From Bemisia tabaci (taxonomy: Eukaryota > Arthropoda > Insecta > Hemiptera > Aleyrodidae): a stretch of DNA of 64,000 nucleotides. The position numbers and the translations under genes were made by a program. This document shows positions 1 through 11,200 of this stretch, one piece after another. The notes under the pieces were generated by a model. The model searched no databases and was not told the origin of the DNA. It saw nothing but the letters and a program-made list of their open reading frames with translations. Position 1 is the first letter of the stretch; each line of letters begins with the position of its first letter. The stretch covers positions 13,163,480 through 13,227,479 of the forward strand of contig NC_092802.1 of NCBI RefSeq assembly GCF_918797505.1. The letters are read 5' to 3'.

Positions 1-152
1 TAAAGTTTTGAGAGTTGTGAAATCTGGCCTTTCTGTTGGGTCCTCGGCCCAGCAACGACGCATCAAACTTACAATCTCATCATCACAGTCTAAGTTTTCA
101 GGTACCGATGGCCTGAGGAAGGAGACTCCATTTTTGACCTCCTCCACGATTT
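1..152 (-). CDS. Receptor guanylate cyclase, exon 7 of those visible (end of kinase-homology domain)
   Basis: The exon runs off the left edge of the window. The acceptor (ttatgttacag) is at 153-154, and the first two bases complete a glutamine codon begun in the previous exon, giving EPRQ-IVEEVKNG. The translation contains FLRPSVPE and then LMRRCWAEDPTERPDF, the last subdomain of the kinase fold and one of the most conserved parts of receptor cyclases. It ends at LKTL at base 1, still open. In the family the next residues form the coiled dimerisation linker and then the cyclase domain, so those exons should lie just outside the window. Confidence 0.93.
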
Positions 153-395
153 CTGTAACATAAGAATTGGATTTATGCATTATATTATGCAGAATTAGCC
201 TCAAGCTTAATTTATAGACACAAAATTCAGTAATACCGTATGTCAGGTACGTAGCCAGGGAGAGGGCCCCCCCCTCCCTGGCTTCGTTTGATTTCAAGTA
301 TCATTCTATTCGGAGTCGGTCGGAAGTCGTCACAATTTGTCTGGATTATGTCTGTAACCCCACCCCCTTTCCCCCACAAGGCACTTTAAGTCTGT

Positions 396-732
396 TACCC
401 AAGTAGCAGTGATCGCGATAAATAGCGATTTTATCGGTTGATTATCGCGATTTTATCGGTGGCAATTTATCCCAATATTATCGAATACAAAATTGCGATT
501 TATGGCGATTAAATCGCTGTGCATCGCAATTTTTTGTTCAATTAAATCGCGATCAATTTTTGTCAATAAAATCGAGATTAAATCGCCATAGATCGCGATT
601 TTTATTGTTATAGTATCGCGATAAATGGCCGGGCGATGAAATCGCGATTTTATTGCAGCAAGATCGAGGATAAAATCGCCGACAAAATCGCAACAAATCG
701 CGATTTTTCCGATGAAAAATGCTACTTGGGTA
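396..732. mobile_element. MITE-like element with internal ATCGCGAT repeats
   Basis: It is bounded by a 13-bp perfect inverted repeat, TACCCAAGTAGCA at 396-408 and TGCTACTTGGGTA at 720-732. The inside is built of diverged copies of short words such as ATCGCGATTTTATCG, alternating in both orientations. No target duplication is evident. A similar cluster of words without these termini occurs at 22495-22760, so the core may amplify independently of the ends. Confidence 0.6.
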
Positions 733-1011
733 GTGAAGAATCGTAGTTGTTCTTGAAGGTCTTTTCCGGTTCCTTCAAGAAACAAGGAAGAATACGTAAA
801 TCAGGCCATAAAATCAGCAACACCTTCCTGAAAGGCAAAAATCTGATGACAGACTCTGTGTCTCCTTGGCTGATGTGTTGAAGTTGCCACACAAGAGACA
901 AGTGCTTCAATTAAGGCACACGAAGCTGAGGCACCGGTCTTCACTCCCTTGCAATTTCCTCGCGATGTATTCGCTGGCAGACGCGTCGCGAGTCGCGAGA
1001 CCAGAACGACA

Positions 1012-1168
1012 CAGTGACGTGCTTTGCGATATATCGATTGATACGCCACTCAAACCTATGGAAAAGATCGATTATCAGGTTGTTCGCACCGAACACCTAG
1101 TAATCGATTCTTGACCATAGCTTCAAGTGACGGTATTTCGATAGTCGATCATTCACGCCACGCCACTG
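1012..1168. mobile_element. hAT-like MITE, family H, copy 1
   Basis: 157 bp with ends CAGTGACGTGC and CGCCACTG. It shares with the other H copies the internal words ATCGATTGAT, CCTATGGAAAAGATCG, the GTTCGCACCGAACAC mini-palindrome and ACCATAGCTTCAA. This copy has no clear 8-bp target duplication, unlike the copies at 23.8, 28.5 and 43.5 kb, so it is probably older. Confidence 0.75.
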
Positions 1169-1654
1169 CGCAGTGGCTCGTGTACGAGAGTGTAATCATA
1201 TCTCTCTGACGGATCTGCCTCCGAGAGATTCAGTCAAAATTAGTCTAAATCAACTTTGAAGTTACAGCTTTTTCTATACCCACAGAAACTCCGCGTGATT
1301 CTAGAGTAGTTTGTTTAAGTCTTGTTAGAAATTATCTCCGCAAGGACGTCATCTTGATTTACCCTTGTACTGCCGTGCTAGGGAAGAACGCCGTATGAAC
1401 ATTCGAGAGTCGCCTTTCCCCGGATAAAACAGGTATTCTTGACAAGGTTCATGCATATTCTTCCTTGAAATTTTCAGATATTTTAGAATAAATTGCGAAC
1501 AAAATGGTTATAGGACATTTCAACAACGATTTTTTGTCCGTGCGTCTGTTTTTTCTAGTAGTTAATGTCCATGCGTTTTTCCGGCAGAGGAGTTTTGGTC
1601 CACCTACTAATTGAGAACCAAAGTTAATTGGTCCACTAGTATATATTCACATCA

Positions 1655-2195
1655 CTTACATGAAGCAAAAGCCCGCTTTCATTCAGCTATTTCATTCTTG
1701 TTTCAAAATAAAATCTTCTTAATGGCATACTCAAGAATGTTTCTGCCTAAATTGAGTCACTTTTTACTCTAATGAAATTCAAAAATTATGTTAAAAGTTA
1801 TTAAATACGGATACTAGAACTTGGTGAGTTTTTGGACTCTCTTCTTGTACCGTAATATCTTAATTTATTTTGCAAAAATCGTGAAGGATGCCTGTCATTT
1901 TTAATACTTTGGAGCGCCTTCAATTCCGTATGATACTGTGCAACCCTTCTGTTGTGAAATAGTTGCTTGAGGCGCCGTGGTACGCTGCGGCACGGCGGGC
2001 GGGCGGCCAACGCCTTCAAACCTAAGTGGATACTTCAAGCATTGCGCAATGCGTGAAGTATCCCCTTAGGTTTGTAGGGGCCTGTGCGCGTTACGCGCTG
2101 GCAGCACGCCGCTTCTGTTTGGTTTTTATATTTAAACTCGCGGAGTCAGCATTTTTCAGCTCATGATTTTGAAATGTTTGCACACTGTGCATGGA
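1655..2195 (+). mobile_element. Palindrome-bearing element C, copy 1
   Basis: Aligned by eye with copies at 32.8, 39.8, 45.9, 49.6, 51.4 and 62.2 kb. All share TGGAGCGCCTTCAAT, ATACTGTGCAAC, TTGCTTGAGGCGCCG, the central palindrome, a GCGCGTTACGCGC hairpin and GGCAGCACGC. No open reading frame recurs across copies. The transposon class is not recognised. Confidence 0.8.
2014..2077. repeat. Central palindrome of element C1
   Basis: The arms meet at ATTGC|GCAAT (2045/2046). They match except for an AAGTGG versus AAGGGG difference and one A/C difference near the centre. The inverted copy at 32.9 kb carries the same two mismatches with arms exchanged, so these two copies are close relatives. Confidence 0.9.
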
Positions 2196-3075
2196 TAATT
2201 CTCATTTAATGTGATGGAAAAAAAAAAAACATGTAATAAAGGAAAACATAATGTGTTTTGTAACTATTAAGGTGGTTCCGTGTCAATTTTAATGATTCCC
2301 AAAGCACTTAAATATGTTCTTTTATATTTTGTGCTGTTACTGTGCTGCAATATGGTGTATGCGCAACCAAATGCTCAAAATTGGAGAAACTTGACTCTAA
2401 AAGATCGATGTACAAATGAGCTAAAACCTAAGAATGCGTGTTTCTTGGTTTATTTTCCTCTTTGATTCATTTTTGTATAGTTTCTTTCAACACAACTACG
2501 GCTCATTGGGATTGATATCGATGTCATCGCTTTGAAAAGGTTTTACAAATATTTGCCAAGTTTTAAAAATGTTCTTTGAATGAAGTACTATTTTCATTTA
2601 AAAAAGGAAAAAAAGGAAAGAAAAAAAGGGTATATAGAAGGTTTATTTTGTGTTGAAAATTTTTAGGATGGAATTAAACCAAATATTCACCGATGACAAT
2701 TTGAAAAGATAAATCAAAAGAAGAAAGTAACATTTCATTTAAAAAATGAATTACCGTAAGAACACCTCAATCTCTCTCAATTTGCTCATTTCGATATCGG
2801 CAATATAATTTTACCTTCGGACTAAAATATAACACATGGACCACGTAACTGTTTCTTATTTTACAAGTGAACGTAAACTACTAGACAAAACAGGTGCGCA
2901 GACAAAAAATCGTTGACGGAATGTCCTGAAACCATAGTCAGAATAGTCTAAAATTTTTGAAGACAAATATTTGCAACTTCCCCAATGAATTTGTATATTA
3001 TATTGGAAGAAATGTGGCAACGCCTGAAGGTTCATACGGCGTTTCTTCTTAGTACGGCAGTATAGGGAATGAACT

Positions 3076-3151
3076 GGACATATTCATGCTAAAAGGAACT
3101 AAGTTCCACGCAAACCCCATGCGCATAGTTCCTTTTAGCATAAATGCATCC
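3076..3151. mobile_element. Small foldback MITE, family V, copy 1
   Basis: Starts GGACATATTCATGC and ends GCATAAATGCATCC. The arms contain CTAAAAGGAACTA and its inverse TAGTTCCTTTTAG around a short loop. Related foldbacks are at 28.2, 41.3, 46.8 and 60.1 kb. Confidence 0.65.
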
Positions 3152-4418
3152 AATCGATGTATCTGCGTCGCTCTTTTTGAAGGGCTTGAGGGTACGTGAA
3201 ATATTGCTATTTCAAGAAATGCGTGTTTAAAGTTTCAAAATCTTATGGAGCCTCACGGTGGTAGGAAAGGTCAATCTCTCTTTTTGATGAAACTATTAGA
3301 TGGACTGTCTCATATCATAACACACTCACGGGGCCTATGTGCGAAAGCTTCACATACAAGCCTGTTAAGTATCAGTCGAGCGAGCCTATCTAAGGCTAGT
3401 CAATCCTATGCCCAAACCCGTTTTCTTCCATGGAGAGAGCCGCAGTCGGGGTATCTTTAGGCAGAGAACTCCTCTGAAGCACCCTAAAGGCTCAAAGAAA
3501 TCCTGATAGTCACCGACCAATCACAGAGTGGCACGATTTCCCTGCTCTGGAAGGAGTGAGATGGCGTTTTATAGGTGCTTGAGAAGCTTTTCAGGTGCTA
3601 GAACGGGGCATCTCCACCCCATACCGCCCGCCCTCTCCTCAGCATCTGACCAACCCTCACTAAATTGGCGCGCGCTAAAACGTAACAATTTTGTTTGCCG
3701 GGAATAAAAAGAACGACGGGTTACGTGCAGTTTACGGGGGCTAAATTGAATCAGGAACCCCCGCGGGAGGGGTGGGGGTGCACCCGTCACGGTATCGCTG
3801 AGCAGATTCCGCGCATCCCGCGTTGGGTTCTCGTTGGTGGTGAGCGGTTATTGGACGGAGCACCGCGCTCTGAGCGGAGTGGGGGGGGGGTGTATTTAGT
3901 TGGGATGAAGGATGAATGAATGATGAGAGTTGCCTCACTGTTGCTCGAGTTCCGCTCGTGTCCCGGTATTCTTACCGCGGTGGATGCGATGAGCAAACGG
4001 GAGGATGTCAATGATTGAATCGCTATTTTCGAGAAGTATCCGCCTTTTTTTTTGGGGGGGGGGGGGGGGTTATTCAAAACGAACTTCCAGATAACTGAAA
4101 AAATTGATTTGGAAGAAAATTTCCGATCGATGGAAAATGTTTTCGGCGCACTTCCCCAAAAGAGCTTTACTGTCCAAAGTCTTTTTTTTAAGAAAAAAAA
4201 AAAAAAAAAACTACCAGTACAATTGGCTGAGAAGTCGATTTATAATTGTGAATGAAGTTAAATACTTTTTGAAACAGAAAAAGAATGTGTTTTTTGAGAC
4301 ACAACGTGTTTTTTGAGACATATTCTATAGGAAACAACCGTCCTCTTTGCTCTAGCTGAAGTTTTCAAAGGCTCATTTAAATAATTGGTCGGCTGGCCCT
4401 TTTTTTTAAAAAAAAAAC

Positions 4419-4620
4419 GATTTCGCTGTTTTAACAATTTGGTTGTTAAAAAAAGCATCCGACATCTTTCAATGTAGATTTTACAATGAAAAAATGCTAA
4501 TTTAATCTAAAATTAGGTTAAATTAGCTTTTCACTTTTATAAAATGTACATCTGAAACATGTCGTACATATCTTTTAAACATTTAATTCTAAAATCAGCA
4601 ATTCATTCTTTTCCGTGCAT
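4419..4620. mobile_element. MITE family K, left end cut by the duplication edge
   Basis: AACAATTTGGTTGTTAA and TTTAAACATTTAATTC form the arms. The right end ATTCTTTTCCGTGCA is complete, but the matching CACGGAAAA on the left is missing. The same truncated form opens unit 2 at 8229. A full-length relative is at 16558-16791. Confidence 0.6.
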
Positions 4621-5088
4621 TTCCTCTAGAATTTCGTCGGAAAATCGTTACCGAAACCCACGGTTTGCGAATACGGAGCATCGACCACGTGGATGACACA
4701 TCTCCACACCCCGTAATCACAACCTTCAAACCCCGCAAACAGGGTGCTAATACGGCTTTCAGAGGAACCTAGACAAGTGAGGACTGGATGAGCGACCCCC
4801 CCCCCCCCCCCCCCCGATGCGACGCGAGAGGAAAAGCGACCGTTTGAGCGGGTGAGACGAGCAGTTCGCAGCCCGTCTGTTTCCGCGAAGCCATTTTGCT
4901 CGCAAATCATTTTCATCCCTTTGTATTCCTGGCGCGTCGTCCCGTTTTCGCATCGAGCCTCTTGTTCGAGCGTTTTCCTCCATCACTCCAATTTTTCCGC
5001 ACGCCGCGTGTCTCCGCAACGCCGCGCTGCTGCCGAACTGGTCTCTTCGAAAATTTCCCCCGCGCCAAGAGACAAGTTCTCTTCAGCG

Positions 5089-5345
5089 AGTTGATCGTTG
5101 AAATTGGACAAAACAATAGGCAAAGGAGACGTAAGTAGTAGTGAGCGATCCTATTGGTTGAAGTGGGTGGTTCTAATAGATTGAAGGAGAAAACGATGGA
5201 CTGACGAAAGGGTCTTTCGTGGGTTGCCGTCAGTTAGTATTTTACCCACCTCATTTGTCTATTGCAATCACCCGTTTCCACCAATAGGTTCCCTCCATAT
5301 CCTTCTTATCTTCTTTGTCCATAGCTTTTTCTATCAATTACCGCA
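5089..5345. mobile_element. MITE family Q remnant inside unit 1
   Basis: Shares TTGATCGTTGAAATT, GAGCGATCCTATTGGTTG, GGGTTGCCGTCAG, CACCCGTTTCCACCAATAG and TCTTCTTTGTC with the cleaner Q copies at 50.4-50.9 and 52.5 kb. The terminal GCGGGCTGAT motif is eroded. The matching copy in unit 2 is at about 8898-9155. Confidence 0.6.
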
Positions 5346-5558
5346 TATTATTTACATACATCAAACTGCATATTTTTTCAAAAATTCTCACAGAGGAAAA
5401 AACTCCAGTCACGAAGACTGAACTTTAGTTCATATGGAAAAATTAAGTTTCCGGAAGTTTTTAGTTCTAGGAACTCAACTTTCGTTCAAATAAAAGGTTG
5501 TATCGAACCGATCATAGGGAATGGATATTTAATCTTTGATGGATGTCCGTGTTGCATA

Positions 5559-5813
5559 ATGACGGTAAAACTGCAAATATACGTATCTCGGTTGCGGTAT
5601 TTCGAAATCTCCGCCCCTATTTTTAGTTTTTTTTAAAAAGAGACCGAATTGAAGTCTGGCTTTAAATGTTCACGGAATTCTTCATTAAAAGAGGAAAAAT
5701 TCTGAAAGTTTCAAAGAATTATGATTTTAAGTAGTTTTGCATGGAGAAAATGAAGAATGACAGGAAGTCCGCAACGCCGCAAACCTAGATCATTTCTGCA
5801 GTTTCATCGTCGA
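5559..5813. mobile_element. MITE family G in unit 1, inserted in a J repeat
   Basis: A 255-bp element with imperfect inverted ends (GACGGTAAAACTGC on the left, GCAGTTTCATCGTC on the right), flanked by TA on both sides. Removing it and one TA rejoins a J repeat (GGATGTCCGTGTTGCATA followed by TGCAAAATTGAAGGCG), which occurs uninterrupted at 6067-6105. This shows the insertion directly. Confidence 0.85.
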
Positions 5814-6039
5814 TATGCAAAATTGAAGGCGCGAGTCGTGAACTCGGAATGCTTTGCTCTATGTCACTCATATGGTCGCTCCTAGTTAGGTAAACAAATT
5901 AATAAAAAAGGGGCCAGATTACGCATCTCCCATCCTCAGTTGGGCTGTGTACGTAGCCTTTGAAGCACTATTAGAAATAAGACAAACAAAAACAGCCAAA
6001 AAATGGTAATGGAGCAATGAGAAAACACGCATTGATGAC

Positions 6040-6105
6040 GGCGCAGAGATACGACAAGTCGTGCTTGGCGGATGTCCGAGCTGCATATATGCAAAACTGA
6101 AGGCG
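6040..6105 (+). repeat. Interspersed repeat J
   Basis: Core GGATGTCCGAGCTGCATA followed by CAAAACTGAAGGCGC, preceded by a degenerate ATACGACAAGTCGTGCTT. Further J copies are at 6318-6375 and, outside the duplication, at 27.05, 35.76 and 57.4 kb. All are in this orientation. Confidence 0.65.
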
Positions 6106-7364
6106 CGATGACACGAAACGTGAATTTGGAATGCTCCCCTCTATGTTCCTTGTGAATTATCACTTCCATTCGAGAAACAATTTTCAAAACGAGCCGGATT
6201 ACTACGGCACCCTCATCTTTGGCTGTGTTGTTCACGTAGCATTTGAAGCATAACTACAAAATAGACAATCAGAATCAACAAAACACGGAAATAGATCAAT
6301 GGAAAGGATGCGCGTTGACGATGGCGCTGAGATACGACTATTCGTGCTTGATGGATGTCCGTGTTGCATATAAGGAAGTTCAAGGGACCGACCGATTTCC
6401 TCGTTGCAGAGAGATTCTCGTTATAACGATAGTCGTTGCGGAGAGAAAGTACTATATTTTGGAAATTTTATGGCTATTTTTTACATTTTTAGAGTCCGTA
6501 CTTTAAATTGTAGAAAAAATCCATTGAAAGATTAAAAAAAAATATTTTGAGGTTAAGTACAAAATTTTCCCTCGTCCAAAGAGATTTTTTCGGCGGAAAG
6601 AAAATAACAAAAAACAAACGAAAATCTGGGACTCGTTAAAATTAAAAGTTGGGCAGATAAATTTCTTGGGAAGGATTGATGGAAGACTCTGTCATCCCAT
6701 TTTCGGGGAGCGGATCCCCTCTCTGTCATAAAAATCGGTTCCTATCTGCTAAACGCTGCCCATTTCTCCTCCGGTCAAGGCCACAGCCATGGTGTAGGGC
6801 ATATCTGCCCATCCTATTTGTTATTGAAGGACTAGGGAGGGGCAGAAGGGGGGGGGGGTAAGCGAGGAGCGGAGAGGGGATAAATATGGATGGAATGATA
6901 AGGAGGAGGAAGGGAGCAGGAAAAAGCGATGAGAAACGCGAGAAAGAAACTTTGCAGCCACAAATCACGGCTCGCATAAGCGTGGTGAGATGATTGTATG
7001 AACAATTGAACAATGAGAGCTTCAGCGTTGAGGCGAATTTAACGGCGGGAAGTTGCGCCAAATTGCGCGTTATTCAAATCGCCGGTTTAAGCAATGTTTT
7101 TAGACTGTGATTCCTTATAGGAATAGATGCAAGCTACATTTTTCGATCGTAGGTCAAGGTTATGTAGTTATGTTGCTTTACTAACTTTTTTCCCTCATAC
7201 ATTAGAACAAATCTGACCTTTGAGCAATTTTAAACAAGTTTTATGGCAATTGTGATTACAAATAAAATATCAATATTTTAAGATGTAACTGAAGACTCTC
7301 ACCGCTCTTTTAGTTCTGTTGTTGTTTAAGTCTTGTTCAAATGCGAGGTGTGATTATATCATGA

Positions 7365-7493
7365 TTATTGACTTCATCCCGTTTGTAACTATGGCAAAGA
7401 ATCGATTATTAAGGAGTTCATTGCAAATACCCTGATAATCGATCCTTTCCTATAGATTTAGATGACGGATCAAACGATCTATCGCGAAAAATG
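7365..7493. mobile_element. MITE H remnant in unit 1
   Basis: Contains GGCAAAGAATCGATTATTAAGG, written here in two parts: GGCAAAGAATCG and ATTATTAAGG, then ATACCCTGATAATCGATCC. This matches the core of H, but the CAGTGG ends are lost. It is repeated in unit 2 at about 11180-11316. Confidence 0.6.
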
Positions 7494-8228
7494 TATTACC
7501 TCATAATTATACAATAAAAATATGCTAATTTAGCCACCTGCGTGGTTAAATTAGCTTTCCACCATTGTAAAATGTACATTTGAAATATATCAGACATTAC
7601 ATTTAACAATTTAATTGTTAAATACATTTGAAACGTATCGGACATATATTTAACAATTGAATTGTTAAATCAGCAATCCATCTTTTTCGCACATTCTGCT
7701 TCTACTAGGTGACATATTTCCCTACACTCCACTACACTCCGGCGGAAAAAAAGCAAAGTTGATTTTTTTTCCTCCGTGAACAGGACTGCCAACTTGCGAG
7801 AATGGCTACTGGTTACGAAATAGCTGGACTTAAATAGACACATCTGCTGAACTTGGGGTTTAGGGCCTCTGCAGGGAGGGAAGACGAGATATTAAACGGT
7901 AGCGCGCTGTAGGTAAAGCCTCTAGAGATGGACGGACGGTGGACATTAACAGCTCGGAAGAGAAACGCAATGAGACCGAATGGGAAGTCAGAGCTTGCTA
8001 CTTTACAAGGTTGCCACTTCGGTCGTTAATTTTTTACTCCTGATATGAGAGCTAACGTTATTTTTTTTTTAATTTAGTTGCAAAAGACACCGTTGAGCGG
8101 AATCAGCCGAATACACCAGAGACGTTGCTTAATTTTCTCTTACGTTACATTTGGATTGCATTTTGCTAAAAGGAACCAAGAGCATTCCAATATCGCTGAG
8201 ATTCTGCAATTTTTTTTTCCTTACAAAT

Positions 8229-11200
8229 GATTTCGTTGATTTAACAATTTTGTTGTTAAAAAAAGCGTCCGATATCTTTCAATGTAGATTTTACAATGAA
8301 AAATGCTAATTTAATCTAAAATCAGGTTAAATTAGCTTTTCACTTTTATAAAATGTACATCTGAAACATGTCGTACATATCTTTTAAACATTTAATTCTA
8401 AAATCAGCAATTCATTCTTTTCCGTGCATTTCCTCTAGAATTTCGTCGGAAAATCGTTACCGAAATTCACGGTTTGTGAATACGGAGCATCGACCACGTG
8501 GATGACACATCTCCACACCCCGTAATCACAACCTTCAAACCCCGCAAACAGGGTGCTAATACGGCTTTCAGAGGAACCTAGACAAGTGAGGACTGGATGA
8601 GCGACCCCCCCCCCCCCCCCCCCCGATGCGACGCGAGAGGAAAAGCGACCGTTTGAGCGGGTGAGACGAGCATTTCGCAGCCCGTCTGTTTCCGCGAAGC
8701 CATTTTGCTCGCAAATCATTTTCATCCCTTTGTATTCCTGGCGCGTCGTCCCGTTTTCGCTTCGAGCCTCTTGTTCGAGCGTTTTCCTCCATCACTCCAA
8801 TTTTTCCGCACGCCGCGTGTCTCCTCAACGCCGCGCTGCTGCCGAACGGGTCTCTTCGAAAATTTCCCCCGCGCCAAGAGACAAGTTCTCTTCAGCGAGT
8901 TGATCGTTGAAATTGGACAAAACAATAGGCAAAGGAGACGTAAGTAGTAGTGAGCGATCCTATTGGTTGAAGTGGGTGGTTCTAATAGATTGAAGGAGAA
9001 AACGATGGACTGGCGAAAGGGTCTTTCGTGGGTTGCCGTCAGTTAGTATTTTACCCACCTCATTTGTCTATTGCAACCACCCGTTTCCACCTATAGGTTC
9101 CCGCCATATCCTTCTTATCTTCTTTGTCCATAGCTTTTTCTATCAATTACCGCATATTATTTACATACATCAAACTGCATATTTTTTTCAAAAATTCTCA
9201 CAGAGGAAAAAACTCCAGTCACGAAGGCTGAACTTTAGTTCATAATGGAAAAATTAAGTTTCCCGAAGTTTTTAGTTCTAGGAACTCAACTTTCGTTCAA
9301 ATAAAAGGTTGTATCGAACCGATCATAGGGAATGGATATTTAATCTTTGATGGATGTCCGTGTTGCATAATGACGGTAAAACTGCAAATATACGTATCTC
9401 GGTTGCGGTATTTCGAAATCTCCCGCTCCTATTTTTAGTTTTTTTTTAAAAAGAGACCGAATTGAAGTCTGGCTTTAAATGTTCACGGAATTCTTCACTA
9501 AAAGAAGAAAAATCCTGAAAGTTTCAAAGAATTATGATTTTGAGGAGTTTTGCATGGAGAAAATGAAGAATGACAGGAAGTCCGCAACGCCGCAAACCTA
9601 GATCATTTCTGCAGTTTCATCGTCGATATGCAAAATTGAAGGCGCGAGTCGTGAACTCGGAATGCTTTGCTCTATGTCACTCATATGGTCGCTCCTAGTT
9701 AGGTAAACAAATGAATAAAAAAGGGGCCAGATTATGCATCTCCCATCCTCAGTTGTGCTGTGCACGTAGCCTTTGAAGCACTATTAGAAATAAGACAAAC
9801 AAAAACAGCCAAAAAATGGTAATGGAGCAATGAGAAAACACGCATTGATGACGGCGCAGAGATACGACAAGTCGTGCTTGGCGGATGTCCGTGTTGCATA
9901 TATGCAAAACTGAAGGCGCGATGACACGAAACGTGAATTTGGAATGCTCCCCTCTATGTTCCTTGTGAATTATCACTTCCATTCGAGAGACAATTTTCAA
10001 AACGAGCCGGATTACTACGGCACCCTCATCTTTGGCTGTGTTGTTCACGTAGCATTTGAAGCATAACTACAAAATAGGCAATCAGAATCAACAAAACACG
10101 GAAATAGATCAATGGAAAGGATGCACGTTGACGATGGCGCTGAGATACGATTATTCGTGCTTGATGGATGTCCGTGTTGCATATAAGGAAGTTCAAGGGA
10201 CCGACCGATTTCCTCGTTGCAGAGAGATTCTCGTTAAAACGATAGTCGTTGCGGAGAGAAAGTACTATATTTTGGAAATGTTATGGCTATTTCTCTACAT
10301 TTTTAGAGTCCGTACTTTAAATTGTAGAAAAAATCCATTGAAAGATTAAAAAAAAATATTTTGAGGTTAAGTACAAAATTTTCCCTCGTCCAAAGAGATT
10401 TTTTCGCCGGAAAGAAAATAACAAAAAACAAACGAAAATCTGGGACTCGTTAAAATTAAAAGTTGGGCAGATAAATTTCTTGGGAAGGATTGATGGAAGA
10501 CTGTCATCCCCATTTTCGGGAGCGGATTCCCCTCTCTGTCATAAAAATCGGTTCCTATCTGCTAAACGCTGCCCATTTCTCCTCCGGTCAAGGCCACAGC
10601 CATGGTGTAGGGCATATCTGCCCATCCTATTTGTTATTGAAGGAGTAGGGAGGGGCAGAAGGGGGGGGGGGTAAGCGAGGAGCGGAGAGGGGATAAATAT
10701 GGATGGAATGATAAGGAGGAGGAAGGGAGCAGGAAAAAGCGATGAGAAACGCGAGAAAGAAACTTTGCAGCCACAAATCACGGCTCGCATAAGCGTGGTG
10801 AGATGATTGTATAAACAATTGAACAATGAGAGCTTCAACGTTGAGGCGAATTTAACGGCGGGAAGTTGCGCCAAATTGCGCGTTATTCAAATCGCCGGTT
10901 TAAGCAATGTTTTTAGACAGTGATTCCTTATAGGAATAGATGCAAGCTACATTTTTCGATCGTAGGTCAAGGTAATGTAGTTATGTTGCTTTACTAACTT
11001 TTTTCCCCCCCCCACATTAGAACAAATCTGACCTTTGAGCAATATTAAACAAGTTTTATGGCAATTGTAATTACAAATAAAATATCAATATTTTAAGATG
11101 TAACTGAAGACTCTCACCGCTCTTTTAGTTCTGTTTTTTGGTTGTTCGTTAAGTCTTGTTCAAATGCGAGGTGTGATTATATCATGATTATTGACTTCAT

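Larger units (their letters stand above)
1506..2933. mobile_element. Element B, nested in A and carrying C
   Basis: Inverted ends of about 60 bp begin GGTTATAGGACATT on the left and end GGAATGTCCTGAAACC on the right. They share TTTTTTGTCCGTGC and TTCTAGTAG. The right half (2200-2870) is AT-rich and holds a 57-codon open frame at 2292-2465 that is discussed in the findings. Only one end of B is present in the related nest at 33.4 kb. Confidence 0.6.
1368..3062. mobile_element. MITE family A, copy 1, enlarged by nested insertions B and C
   Basis: The ends are TACTGCCGTGCTA at 1368 and its inverse ending GTACGGCAGTA at 3062, followed inward by AACGCCGTATGAAC on both sides. An uninterrupted copy at 45.36 kb is only about 250 bp. 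Here the sequence breaks after GCGAACAAAATGG, element B begins, and the A sequence resumes near 2934. TA at both ends suggests a TA target duplication. Confidence 0.75.
4419..8228 (+). repeat. 3.8-kb tandem duplication, unit 1
   Basis: Unit 1 begins GATTTCGCTGTTTTAAC and ends CTTACAAAT. The next base restarts the same sequence. Identity with unit 2 is very high by eye, with scattered substitutions and small indels (including C19 at 4798 and C18 at 8606). It contains a truncated K MITE, a Q MITE remnant, an intact G MITE, several J repeats, a poly-G block, an H remnant, a K-like segment and half of a D element. No reading frame in it looks like a known protein. Confidence 0.95.

Noticed and set aside
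2014..2077. CRISPR repeat or operator for the repeated palindromes
   Set aside because: Copies are kilobases apart, in both orientations, and lie within a larger repeated element; no spacers or Cas genes exist.
4626..5138. Overlapping open frames in the tandem unit, repeated at 8435-8947
   Set aside because: They are present twice only because the DNA is duplicated. They cross a C-run that varies in length, which would shift the frame, and both strands are open.
5936..6235. 99-codon minus-strand frame, intact in both tandem units
   Set aside because: It includes the antisense of a J repeat, the units are too recent for conservation to mean anything, and no domain is visible.
6726..7061. 111-codon minus-strand frame in both tandem units
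   Set aside because: Pro/Leu-rich translation of a G-run and purine-rich stretch; no domain and no splice context.
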